64,000 nt of DNA, from the NCBI GenBank assembly GCA_011800805.1, contig MPNW01000047.1, forward strand, positions 212,563 through 276,562, read 5' to 3'. Below are positions 22,801 through 33,904 of this stretch, piece by piece (positions within the stretch are counted from its first letter, which is position 1; each line of letters opens with the position of its first letter). A model generated the notes under the pieces. It was not told where the DNA came from. It did not search any database and was given only the letters and a program-made list of their open reading frames with translations. The stretch comes from Hirudo medicinalis (Eukaryota; Annelida; Clitellata; Hirudinida; Hirudinidae). The position numbers and the translations under genes were made by a program.

Positions 22801-25800
22801 GGAGCCGAGGAACCCATGATGACCACTTGCGGTGGCAGCGTAAGGAGAAGGTCCGTCGACCCTACTGTGCAGACATCTCGAGAGGTTGTTCTTGCTTCAA
22901 TCGACTTTTTATTCTCAACCTCATGATATTGCCATCATATGTAAGAATTTCTTTCCTACTGGGCTTAGCAACCTTCCAGATTAGGAAGATTGGATGACTC
23001 CATTAAGTGGATTCAGTCGATCATGGAATAGTTTTCATTTGGAAATTAATTTAATTATTCATGAATTTCATGGCATTTATTGGAGGCTTGAGCTTTTAAA
23101 AATGTTATTCTATTATTTTGTTTTATAGATTTATGGAGAGAACTCATTGCAACATTTCAAAGACATGATGAATGTTTCAATAGCTCCAAATGTCATAGCA
23201 CCTGTAAGTTTTCATATGAATTTTGATTTGCTGCTTGAGCCAATGATTTTGATGTGAGCTGCTTTAATATGAAATGAATGTCTGCATGATGGCGTGCGGG
23301 TTGGTCGAACGGGTTGCATTCCTGCATACAATGGTTCTGGCGATAGTTGTAATAGTTGCGTTGCGTTCGAAACCGAGCCCACACTGCTGCAAGCGGCCTC
23401 GGGAAGTGGCGCCACGTAAATGGCCGACGAGCGCCCCCGACGCTATGCACACGGCGCTACGTAAATGGAGTACATTTACATTTACGTTATGAACATTTCA
23501 GAGAACATCAGTTCCAATGACTCTTGGCCAACTGCTGAACAGATCATCAAAAGCTGCCACCGAGCAGAAAGAGAGCAACAACCAGAGGTCATTCAAGTCG
23601 TCAGGAGAACCAGTCTCCTCCCAGGTTTCAACTCTTACTTAACCATGAATAGAATCCAGAATAGATTCTGCTGATCAAATGGATGGAGATTTTGTGCTAT
23701 TTGATTTAATTTTTTTAAATTAGAATATTTGAAATTTGAATTTAGAGATATTCTTTTGACTATTTGGTATTTGCTTCTTAATTATGTCTGTCAATTTTTT
23801 CATAATTACAAGATGAAGTGGGATTTTCAGAGGTTCTAACTTGAAAGTAATATTTATGGAAGATAACTAAAATACTAAAATAGCAATTTCTTATCAAGTT
23901 AAACGTATGACTTTCATCCATATCCTTAGGCCAAACCTACTCAAGATTCCGTTGGTCCAAGAAGCCCGATGCTACTTCCTGCAGCTCCGATAATAAACAG
24001 GAGAGGGGCGTCATTGTCCTTAGGTGAGCTTCATCGTACGAGTAATATGAGTAGAACCTAAAGCACCAGGTCAAATTTGACAGCTTGCAAAAGCATGATG
24101 ATGTTGAATCATTTCAATTCACTGATAGATCTCAATTTCCTAACTTTAGGAGTTGTGCCAGGATCTCTTCAGGCATTGCACCAGCACCACTCGTTGACTC
24201 AAGTGAATTTCAACCAAAACAGCCATTCACATTCATCTCATTCTTTGTCCTCTTCTTCTTCCTCCTCCTCCTCCTCCTTATCATTATCATCATCATCATT
24301 GTCTTCCATTGTGTCTTTCAAATCTGTTTCTGAAAATGAAAGAGGAAAAACTTCGGCAACTTTGTGTAGTAGCATTTCGTCATCTGAATCGTTGTCCATC
24401 TGTCTTACAAACAAGAATGTGGTCCTTGGAAGCAAAGACATGCCTGTTCAGAGAATGCATGTCAGGCAACACGGTGTTCATCTTGATGGAAGCAAAGTAT
24501 TGTAAGCTCGGAATGCTGTCTTATTTCACATTCGATGATTTTTTTTTCCTGATGTAACACTTCATTTTTTAATAATTTAAAAGAAAGTGAACATCAAATA
24601 ATAAAGTAACATGAAAAAACAAGTAAATACAAATGTACGCTCACAATTCACGAATGAAAAATAAAACAACTAAAGACAGAAGTGATAATCAGAAAGGAAA
24701 GTCGTAAGGGAGAATTCCCACCAATGGATGCCCAACAGGAAGCGCGAACTTAATGGGTGAAGTAAATGTTAGCGCAGTAAGTTAAAGAAACAGTGGTGAG
24801 TCGATGATGAGCTGTTTAAATGGACATTTGAAAGCATATAAGTCTGGCTGATTAGTAGCATTTACTAGAATCCTAGTAAATTTACATATGTGTTTGGTCC
24901 CAGGCAAAGAATTGAGTGACACTTAATGTTGGATTTAGATTGGATTTTCAAAAACGGGTCTGTAATTTTGAGATGAAGACGCATTATACGAATGCACGGA
25001 TGATGTCTTTGAAAACAGAGGATCAAATAGAAGAGGCAACATATGGTGATCTGGTTTGTATATGAGAATAACTGCATGAAAGTGATTTATTTGGTGAACT
25101 TTAAGTACCTTTAATTGTTTATAAAAAATAGGCTCTGTGTGGGTATTGTGAGGTAAGTGTAATGCAGCAAATAGACATTTTTTTAAGAATTACCAAAGGA
25201 CTGGAAATCTCACTGATTAGGTGATGAATATGCAACTTGAAAGAGATATGCTCATCTGCAATAAGCCCAAGGAACCTTCAAGAACCAACATGAGATACGG
25301 GAGAGCCAGCAATATATATAAGAAGGTCATCATCATTTAGGTTGTTCATTGTCGTTATAATAGTTTCAAGTCATTCATTGTCATTGTAATAATCATAATA
25401 TATATATATGTATGTACATATGGATAGGTAGATCATGCACTCTTGATATTCTAATTGATATATGATTTACAAATTGCAGTGCAAATAGTTCAGGGGTTGT
25501 ACTGAATGATGACATGAATCTTCCCTCATCATCAACACATTCTTCAACACTGCCTTTGCAGTCATTGAAACCCACTGGCACTACCACTTCAATGAATGCA
25601 AAACTTGCCTTAAAAGGGGTGCTACAAGGAAGGAGCCAAAATAATCAGAACAGTCAGCTGCCCAATCAAGTCACAGCCTCGGGTTTGGCTCTATGTCTTT
25701 GATATAAAACAGATAGTGATCGTATGTGTTTGTCTGTCCCAAGAACTCCCAAACGGTGAACGGTAGCAACTTGAAATTTGCACACATCATTCTCTATGAC

Positions 25801-28558
25801 ATTCTTATGTCAACCGTGCCATTTTCAACTTTTAAGTTTTCCAACTTTCACCTTTTCCTAAATTGTGTACCAGATTTAAACTCGAGAGCAACTGAAACTA
25901 AGGAGCATTGTGCTCTGATGTTTGAGACTTCGCCTCTCGCGATGGCAGCACGGGTTCGAGTCCCGTTGGGGGAGCACCGTCCTAATCGCCCGGTTCTTTG
26001 AGGGCGATTAACTGGCTGAATTTGAAGGAAGAATATAATAAAAGTAATTGTAATGGATAGAAAATGACTTTGACTGGCGAAGCCGGTTTGAAAAAGCGAC
26101 CTGAAATTTGCACATTCTAAGCCATTCTTAGGTCAGCTGTGCTGTTTTCAACATTCAGGTTTTCCAACTCATCAACTTTTTCACCTTTACCTAAACTTTA
26201 AACTCGAGAGCTACCGAAAGTAAGGAGCTTTGTGCTCCTGCGTGGTTTGAGACTTTTCCCCTTGCTGTAGCAGCACAGTTTCGCTATCCTAATTGCCCAG
26301 TTCTTTGAGGGCTGAATTTGCACATGACCGGCGATGCGGTTTAAAAAAGCTAGTTTAAAATAAAAAAAATTCAGCTGAATTGGTTATTCATGGTAAACTC
26401 TTATTTATTTATTCATTTAAATAAACTCCGTTAAATACATTATTTATTTATTGTTGTCTCAGCCAAATTATCCGATGCTCTGAAGTTGCCAAAGAAGGCC
26501 GAAGTTCAGCCGAAATTGCTGCTTCAACAGCCGCAAGTTTATTTGAAGTCGCTTGTTGATGGTCGAGCTGAGGATTCTATTGAGGTGGGACTGAATCATT
26601 CGGTCATGCCATATGCTTTTCAGTCAATGTCATCTGACCTGGATGATCTAGAAGTTATTATTGCTCAAGAAGAAAAGGAAAGCAAACACTTTGAGAGTCA
26701 GGTTCAGGTCAGGGATGGTCTTACAACTTATTCCATAGCTGATAAATTCTTACTTCTTAATTTTGGATAATTTCAACACTGCTAGAACAACTTAACCTAT
26801 GCTCTAACTTCAGAATGTTTTGTGACAGGCACCTAACTCCATTCTGCCACGGCAAGTAACTCCTGGCAAAGTTGGTTATATTGCCGTTAGTAATGGCGGA
26901 CAGCAGATGAACTCCCAGCAAACTGCACGACCACCGTTTGGTAACATTGATGGTGACTCTGCTGGTTCACAATTTTCAAAATCTCAAGATGGAACTCACA
27001 AAAAAATAGTCTTTGTTGGTGAACAAGATAAGCTGTTCCATGTTCAGATGGGCAATCAAGTCATCAAGCAGCAGCTTGTTCCTCATCAGGCTCATCAACC
27101 ACATCAGTTACTCATTCGACAGCAACCCATTTCTCAATCAAACTTACTTTTCCATCAACCCATTTCTTATCAGTCCTCCCTTCCAAGCCTTCCACAACAT
27201 CTAATATTCAGCCAAGTCTGTCCTCAGAACATTGTTAGACAGCCCAAGCAACCCATGCAGCAACCCCAAATATTGCCCCTTCATGTGAATCCTCTAAAGG
27301 TTACAAGTTTCACTTCTCGTCAACATGCAATGGGCCAACAAGACCAACACCTGCATCAACAATTTGGCTCCAATGTAAATCATTTCCACCATCTTCAGTT
27401 ACAGCCACAACAACTGCAAGGCCAGAATCCAAAAAATCATCAATCCATAATATTTCAGGCAGAAGGCCAACATCAGTCCTCATCTACAAGCGGTTCTCAG
27501 TTTTTCATACAACAGAATATTAACCAAAACTTGTACGATGCTAACTGCAAACAGATAACGGTCGACAATTTGTTGCAATCGCAGTCCCAGAGGTTGGTCG
27601 CTCAGCAGAAGTGCGAGCAGACGTCTTTTGACAGGCCGCAGTCCCTGAACTCCACCCCCCCTCTCTTCGGCGTGGATGGTTCGGACATTGGCAATCTGGA
27701 AGACGATGAAATCTATCAACTCATTTCAGCTCTTTCTAATGAGGAATCTGCATTTTGTTTGAGCCAACTTTCAGAAGAGGCCATGAATTGGGCTGATAGC
27801 AATGCTAATCTTGCTGCAGAGAGAAGCAAAGAAAGCCTACTGGAAATTAACAAAATTCTCAATAAGAATGTAAATGTTCATTTTCCTCAACCTGAATCCA
27901 AAAGCAGAGTCATTAAAAATATTCCTGGCCAATCTGTTGCTAGAGGCAGTAACCTTATGTCTCCATTGCCTATTGGTATGAAACTCGATACTTTTGTTTA
28001 TATTGTCTTTGTGTTATTATATAACCACCAGTTTTTGATTTGAAGCACTAAATAACCTCTCAAAGATAACTTATAATTTTCTACCATGAAGTTTGCTGAT
28101 AATCATATCATTATGCTTTACTTAAATATGTGTGAAGCAAGAGAAGGGTGTTTAAAAGGTCAGAGAATGTTGGACTTCATTGAATTTATCCACTGATCCA
28201 ATGAGAACTGAGGTGATGAGAATATAAGAATATGTATAAAATGTGTCGTGGATTCAAGGAGGAAGCATATTCTTAGTTCAGAAAAAAATTCATGAAGTTT
28301 GGTACAAATAAAATTAGGTTTTGCAGTGATTTATGTAATTTTTATGCATGTTTATTGACAAATAAAAAATTATTTAAAGATGCAGATTTTCTGAACAAAC
28401 CTGCATTGCAAGATAACATGGCCTTGGACTCCCTGCTTTTTCAGTCGAACGTGTTTAGCAACGATTGTGCTAAACTATGCAGACACGACCAGGACGATCC
28501 GAGCTGTCTCAATCAACCCAAACGACACGCCATGCTCGAGAAACTTCTTGCAGAGTGA
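13857..28558 (+). CDS. NCOA: p160/NCOA (SRC, Taiman-like) nuclear receptor coactivator
   Basis: Ligand-bound nuclear receptors recruit p160 coactivators through LXXLL helices, and p160s in turn recruit CBP/p300. Coding exons: 13857-13973, about 14266-14362, 15072-15161, 16636-16792, 16866-16985, 17064-17208, 17269-17393, 17492-17639, 18591-19523, 20486-20696, 20762-20869, 21666-21797, 21920-22363, 22429-22884, 23129-23203, 23502-23624, 23930-24023, 24150-24501, 25480-25682, 26463-26707, 26829-27975 and 28386-28558. PAS-A has LLLQ|ALDGFLLIISSDGIVEFVSDN, as in SRC proteins; PAS-B follows to 17639. LXXLL motifs: LRALL, LMNLL, LKALL, LSKLL, LKELL, LGQLL and LEKLL. The segment ISEDIEPLMMSQIEHA resembles the CBP-binding AD1. 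A Gln/His-rich block covers 26900-27650. The N-terminal HLH is degenerate (EGLADFIQTSLS...VKDDQC) and lacks the basic region. The first junction (13973 to 14266) does not agree in phase, so an exon or start there is missing. Confidence 0.88.
14565..14695 (+). repeat. SINE family A, 3' part, in an NCOA intron
   Basis: Contains the 3' signature of the family: a TATATAAATGG copy, about 30 bases with CACCTCCGATGC, a second copy GTGCTACATAAATGAAGTA, then an (ATTTAC)n tail. It aligns base for base with the 3' end of the 23285-23490 copy. The tRNA-like head is badly worn. Confidence 0.7.
15225..15560. promoter_or_regulatory. CpG-rich island inside the PAS-A intron of NCOA
   Basis: A sharp local rise in GC and CpG in otherwise AT-rich DNA (for example GACGACGCTCGTCGCCGCGA and GGCGCGTGTCGCCCGAGCGC). 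It contains an inverted repeat, ACGACGTGC ... GCACGTCGT, around a loop of about 20 bases at 15303-15340. No long open frame or known RNA was recognised. An alternative promoter of NCOA or a structured RNA are possible readings. Confidence 0.4.
19620..19815 (+). repeat. SINE family A, near full-length copy after NCOA exon 9
   Basis: The head carries an A-box-like TTGGCTCGGGAGG and, about 55 bases on, a B-box-like TGTTCGCAAACCC. The body has GCGCTATATAAATGG, then CCCCTGATGCTTATGC, then GGTGCTATATAAAT, ending in ATT/ATC repeats. This order matches the copies at 14565 and 23285. The GCGCTATATAAAT end is typical of SINEs that borrow an L2/CR1-type LINE tail. Confidence 0.72.
20697..20761 (+). other. 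GC-AG intron splitting an LXXLL codon block in NCOA
   Basis: The donor is AAG|GCAAGT instead of GT; the acceptor is CCAG|GCT. Splicing here joins CTACTCAAG to GCTCTTTTA and creates the motif LLKALL in frame with LSKLL downstream. Using the nearby GT at 20708 would break that frame. GC donors are a known minor class of U2 introns and usually have an otherwise perfect match to U1, as here. Confidence 0.7.
21108..21187 (-). repeat. tRNA-derived SINE (family B) or tRNA pseudogene in an NCOA intron
   Basis: On the minus strand the sequence has a near-perfect pol III A box (TAGCCGAGCGGTCGAGGC) and, about 35 bases later, a B box-like GAGTTCAAATCCT. The acceptor-stem ends do not pair, so it is not a working tRNA. 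A worn relative sits at 10265-10301. Confidence 0.6.
23285..23490 (+). repeat. SINE family A, best-preserved copy, in an NCOA intron
   Basis: A tRNA-like head has an A box (GGTTGGTCGAACGGG) and a B box (GCGTTCGAAACCG) about 60 bases apart. It is followed by GGCGCCACGTAAATGG, GCGCCCCCGACGCTATGC and GGCGCTACGTAAATGGAG, then an ATTTAC tail. It is GC-rich and CpG-rich compared with its surroundings, which suggests a young copy. It ends only about 10 bases before an NCOA exon (23502). Confidence 0.78.
24247..24300 (+). repeat. Poly-serine-coding trinucleotide run within NCOA
   Basis: TCT/TCC/TCA repeats in frame encode an almost pure Ser run (about 18 residues, broken only by Leu). The run sits inside the exon 24150-24501, after a His/Ser-rich stretch. 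It is likely length-variable. Confidence 0.85.
24502..25479 (+). other. NCOA intron without recognised features
   Basis: The donor TATT|GTAAGC and acceptor TTGCAG|TGC join in frame and preserve a Phe codon. The interior is AT-rich with a short (AT)n run near 25400. No exon, SINE or RNA was recognised. Confidence 0.5.
25715..26355 (+). repeat. Tandem repeat of a ~330-base element inside an NCOA intron
   Basis: Two diverged copies share, in order: TTGAAATTTGCACA, ATTCTTA.GTCA, CATTTTCAACTTT, TTTTCCAACT, TTAAACTCGAGAGC, AAGGAGC.TTGTGCTC, TTTGAGACTT, AGCACGGTTTCG-like sequence and GCCCGGTTCTTTGAGGG. Corresponding points lie about 330 bases apart (25771 and 26101). The head of a third copy (GACCGGCGATGCGGTTTAAA) follows at about 26318. 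The first copy contains GGTTCGAGTCC (25953), a perfect pol III B box; the second has lost it. Confidence 0.7.
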
Positions 28559-29284
28559 TTCATCTTCCTCTCAGGCTTTTCTTCTTTTGTGATTGACTGA
28601 TGATGACTGGGTGATGACATCCGACATTAGCTTATAATCTGTGTAATGTTATTTTTTTTCTCTTCATTTGTTAATATTGCCACTCTAACTTGTAACAATT
28701 TTGTTTACCATTTGTCGTTGTTTTTGTTATATTCATTACTTTCATACAAGTTCACAACTTTTGTACATTTCTTCCAATTATGTTCAAATCATCAAATTTT
28801 AAACTGTATTTCTTGCGGAATGCTATCGTTTGAATTTGACAATTGTTAACATTTCCTGATCGGGAATTCCAAATTAAATTTTGCGCAGATCAGTTTGGAA
28901 GCTTAAGTTTCTTGATGCTGTTTCATGTTGCATTATATTTATTGAGGTCACTACCATCACCTGAATCCACTACTGAAGAAAGTAGAAATGTTGAGTTCTG
29001 ACCTGATTACTTTTTTGGATGAATTGGTTGATCAAAATGTTCTCTTTGGAGTTTTGGACTTTAGGGAGATGCTCTATTGAAGTTCATGAGTTATTTATCA
29101 ATCATTATCATCATAATTGAAGTCATTATTATCATCTCTTGTTATCAGATGTTCGAGGTCGACTTTTTTGTTTGCAACAGTTTGCAATGCAGACTGAGCT
29201 TTTACAAACATTGGAAATTACTTGTTTTTTACCAGCCAATCTACTATAGACTGAAGTAGCTAAAAGTTGCCTTAATTCTATCGG

Positions 29285-29385
29285 TTCAACGTAGAACTGC
29301 GCGACCTCTCAGGTCAGACTCCCCGGGCGGGAGAGTTCAATCTCCATCGGGAAGGGGGCGACGGCCCGGTCATGAGCCATTTATC
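29285..29385 (+). repeat. Short GC-rich tRNA-like repeat remnant
   Basis: Contains GGGAGAGTTCAATCTCC, a B-box-like stem, and the runs CCCCGGGCGGG and GGGGGCGACGGCCCGG in AT-rich surroundings. It resembles a tRNA-derived SINE head, but only one copy is clear here. Confidence 0.3.
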
Positions 29386-30020
29386 CAGCTCTGCTCTGCT
29401 TTTGGATTATTGGTAGAGAGTTTGTTCAGCTGTTTTTGCTTCGTACAAACATTTGTTTTCAGATGGTTTCAACCTTGTTGATCTACTTTTAAGAGGCATT
29501 AACGTTACAGTGTGTTTGCTTCCTCTCAAGTATTTGGTTTGTGAACTTGCAATTTATCCAGATCATCTGTGGTTCTGGTAAGTTTACTTAAAGAACACAT
29601 TAGCTAATGTCTCATTTATGAATTCGCTTTGGCAAGCGAGGTGCTGTGCTTGTTGTGATTGGTGCATGAGATTGTAAAAATGCGGGCTTTTGTTTTAAAA
29701 ATAAACATCTTGGAATCGTCTGTCTCAGGTCCCCGTAATTTGTTTGGAGAAATGTTTTTATTACAGTTTTACAGAGAGACATGGATTTGCTAAATTTCAA
29801 ACTTGTAAATTTGTTTGCTTTTCTCTTGTTATTGTACATTATGATCAGAATTTATGAAATTAAATTTGTTTTAAAACTTGTTTATACAATATTTTGCTTT
29901 GCATTTCATTTATTAATGCCTTTTTAAGATATGTCAGAATGAAAATGTTAAGAACTTTTCATTTGGGAACGAACAGGACTTCTCGTAAGTCCTCATATGC
30001 TTTTGTTAAAATTCACAGGA

Positions 30021-30292
30021 GGAATGAGGCTCACTAAAAATTATGAGGTTGAGTTGGTGAGAAGTTTTTTGGTGATTAGTTTTGGTAATTGCTCTCTTTA
30101 TTTGGAAGACTTTACTGACATGTTGAGAATATTAAATATTTAGTCCTTATATGTGGTTATATGTATATGATCTGCCCATAAAGCTAGCTAACTCTGCCAT
30201 GAAGAATAGGTCACTAAAAAATCAATGAGGTTGAGCTAGCGGGGAATAATCGTTAATTTTGATAATTGTTCTTTCTATTTGGGGATTATCAT
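30021..30292 (+). repeat. Diverged tandem duplication, unit about 180 bases
   Basis: GAATGAGGCTCACTAAAAA...GAGGTTGAGTTGGTGAGAAG...TTTTGGTAATTGCTCTCTTTATTTGG recurs about 183 bases later as GAATAGGTCACTAAAAAA...GAGGTTGAGCTAGCGGGGAA...TTTTGATAATTGTTCTTTCTATTTGG. No coding potential. Confidence 0.6.
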
Positions 30293-31787
30293 ATAGACCA
30301 GAGAATTTCTATTCATGGCTGGAAAAAAGAAATAGTTTAGTTGGACTTCCAGAGGAAAAAGGAAAGGTGCTGCCAACTAATTTATAAGCGTTTTTGTACA
30401 GAACCGTGATTGCAGTTTCATGTTATTTCATATATTTAGTTCATTTTTTTTTTATTGCATAGTAAACCCACCGTGGTTGGAAGGCATTGAACATAACTAC
30501 CATTAAAACGAGGGAGGTAAAAACAATGAAAACAAATAATTATCAGGAAATGAATCAGGTAGTTTCAAATCTAAACCGTTGTTATGTTATTAATCACAGA
30601 GATAAGTTTTTAAGTTGGATCTCAAAAGTTGAAATGGGTGGATAGGAGTGTCAAGGGGGAGATCATTCCTGGATCCACAGACATGGAAAGGCCATAGTTA
30701 AAATGCTTTGGGTCGGACAAGGATATTTGAGAGTCTCGCTCCAGAGAGAAGAACGGAAACGAAAGCTCGTCATGATTAGAGAACTCATTCATCTCGTCGA
30801 GGCGGAAAGTTCATGATGAGGATATCTTCCTGGCCAGGTCCTCAGGAAGAGTAAAACTTTTAAGATGCGGTTTCAAAATGATGTTTCAAAATCGGGCAAA
30901 CCTCTTTTAACTTTCTCAAAATTGTCTCTAAATTAGCTATTCTTTTTTTTTATACATTAGCTTTAAGTTCGAAAAAACGTGATGAAGCAACGTCATTTGG
31001 TAGGTCATTTGTCCTACCACTACATTCCTGTCCCATTCCTCCGGCATAACAAGATCGTCTGAAAAATATGGGGATGTCAAAGTAGCAGTTTCCAAAGTTA
31101 TGTGGCACAAGAGTCTGAATTCTAGTGTATTCCCATGTGCTTCCAGTACTTCATGATCGACTTCTAAAGTGTTAGTGATGATTTGTGCAACAAAATGTAG
31201 ACTCGTAAAACCGAAACCTTATGATGCATCTATAATTTTGGATTTATAAAGCTTTTCGTTTGTCTACTTTCATAAAAGAATGTTAGCAGGTAAAGCAGTT
31301 ACCGTTGGGAGAAGATGTTGAAAAACATTTTCAGAGTGACGACTGGTGAGAAAAACCCTCAGGCTCCAGGGATCCCGATTTTGCGACAATTTGTGACGAG
31401 AAGGGTCAGGGGTCCAAAATCGACAAAAATAGCTAAACCTAATTTAGACAACCCCTAAAGAACCTAATCGACATGAAAGTTTTTGAAGTTATATTCACCA
31501 CATAAAGCTAATAAAAGTTATTAAATTCAAAAATATCATGTTTGTAATTTACGTCCAATATTATTGCGATTTTTTGAGAAAGTGAAAGTAATTTCCGTCG
31601 GTATCTGCGTTGAGTTGCTATAAAACCAGCTTATTGTTAAACCTTCCAACTTAGGAGGTCGATGCTTGCTGATATCATTAGGGTTCTTGATTACGTGACG
31701 CTTGTGACAATTTTAGAAGGAGACAGTGCTGGAATTTGGAAAGTGGTGCCGGAAGCTTTGGTACAATAAAAAGCCGGAGCAGAAATC

Positions 31788-33863
31788 ATGGACAACGAAT
31801 ATTCGCTCCCAGAAGACAATGAAGAGAAAAGTGAGTTTACTTGGTTCCGAAGTTGTCTATGTTATTTTCTATTCGCTCAAAATGTAGCTATAAAATAAGT
31901 AATTAAAGCAATACGTTTGAAAGTAAAAGATATTTGTTCGTTCTTAAAGTTACTAGTTTGAGTCTAGTATGTGGTTAGTGGTTTTTTATTTTAATTTTTG
32001 ATTTTAAGAAGAATTTATTCTTTAGAGTTCTTATCAGGCAATTATATGCAAATCATTAATTTTATATTGCAGGGGGAGGGGAAATCTCATGTCCTGAGGA
32101 ATGCAATAATTTAAATAACGAAAATTTGCATTATCAAGCCAATGAAAACATTTCTTTGCCAAATGATGTCTTTACAACACCTTTTTCTGCTGATCTACCA
32201 ATTCAGACCAAAGATTACAATGAAAGTAGTGAGATACCAGACAAAGAGCTATGTGATAAAACAGGCAAAAAGGACCAAGTGAATAAAAACATGCCCTTAA
32301 CTGACAGCAGTGTAACATGTCCCCAAGAAGTGGCCAGTAATTCAGACAATGTGCCCCTCCGGGTTATGACAAAAGAAAAACCCCGTGATTCAGGTCAGAT
32401 GTCAGGTGATGTTAAGATTAAATCACAAAGTAAAACTGGAGAGAATCTTGAGTCAGAAGGTAAGGACAAATCTGAATATAGTGAAATCAGGATAGGAGGA
32501 GGTGATGAACAAACAAACATTAAATATCTCAAACAGTCCAAGCAAGAATCTAAAGGTTTATTTATTTGTTTATCATAAGCTTGCATTGTCAAATGTCATG
32601 TGCATTCATTATCAAATGTTTTGTGCAGTTGATACTGTAAGTTCTGCAAAAGGATCAAAAGGTCCAAAGGTATAAACATAAACATTCACAAAAGAATGTA
32701 TTTCTAAATCAATATGATTTTTGTCCTACTTTTCTTTTAGAATGTACCAGCAAAGCCTGGGACAACTGACAAATCAAAGTACATTTTTGTTAATGCAAAT
32801 AAACTCTCACTTTTGTTATGACTCCGTTGCTTTCCAGAATTTGCTTGCGATTCCACATTATCATACCAAGCGATGAAGTAAACAAATGTGGGGAGATATC
32901 CTTAAATGGGCAAAATTTTTTCAAACCATTTGTTGAAGTTATTATCATGAATCACAAGAAGTAAGCTTTTTAGGTCACGTTATAATTGTTTAAACGTTAT
33001 TTCTTAATGTTTTTGCTTCGTATATTATTGATAGTCCGAGACAAGTTTTAATTTTGAATGAATGAGATGAATGTAGTGGGTAGTTATTGTAAATAACTTC
33101 AGAATTTTGCAGGAATCTTTTTGAAGATGTTGATATCCTTCATTGTGAAGTTGATCTGCCAAAGGGACACGTGTCTGGAAAAACCATTTCTTATGTTTAT
33201 TCAATGGCAAAAGCAAAGACTAGCATTAAATTTCATATGAATTTGGATTTTTTGAAAAACTTTCAGGACTTATATGGTATGTTTGTAGTTTTAACTATTC
33301 TTTGTATTTTTTCTAACATTTCTGGATTAAACAGAATTGATTGAAGTATTTGGAACGACTGTGCTTCTGAGCGACAAATGTTTTTAATAAATGTCTTTTT
33401 ACCAAACTGGAAATGCAGGAAATGATTTCCCAGGTTGCGAACAGCATCGTGCGACTGCTCCTTTGGTTCGCATGCAAAAATGAAGCCCTCTACGCTAACT
33501 TGCACTTGCATCTTCGATGAAGAATCGAGAGCACGAGCGGGGTTAAGAATTAAGAAAGTTTGATAAGGATGTGATTTTCTTTAATGAAATGAGAAATCAA
33601 ATATAGAGGAATGCCTTGGACATTTCATCTAATATGGATAAAAATAAGAAATATTTCTTGCACAAATGTTAGGATTGTTAACACTTGAAACCCTCTTCTG
33701 CTAATTTCAAAATTTATAAATGAATGTAAAAATAAATACTTAAAAACAATACAATTCACATAAATAAGCTTTTCATTGAAATTAAGAAAATGAAAATGAA
33801 TTTGACATTACTTTGTACACTTATTGCAGTTGTTTTAAATCTAGCATTATTATTATTATTATT

Positions 33864-33904
<41 letters not shown>

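Larger units (their letters stand above)
28559..31787. other. NCOA 3' UTR and intergenic region before RNF213
   Basis: The first part after the stop is AT-rich and should be 3' UTR. No coding exon was seen. It holds a tRNA-like GC-rich patch (29285-29385), a diverged duplication (30021-30292) and a GC-richer block at 30600-30860 that looks like part of a dispersed repeat. The RNF213 promoter should lie near 31500-31780. Confidence 0.45.

Noticed and set aside
23193..23492. Several open frames in the SINE copy at 23.3 kb
   Set aside because: They follow the GC-rich SINE, not a gene; the real NCOA exons are 23129-23203 and 23502-23624.
30600..30860. LINE reverse-transcriptase fragment
   Set aside because: The block has repeat-like wording and higher GC, but no reverse-transcriptase motif could be read in any frame.
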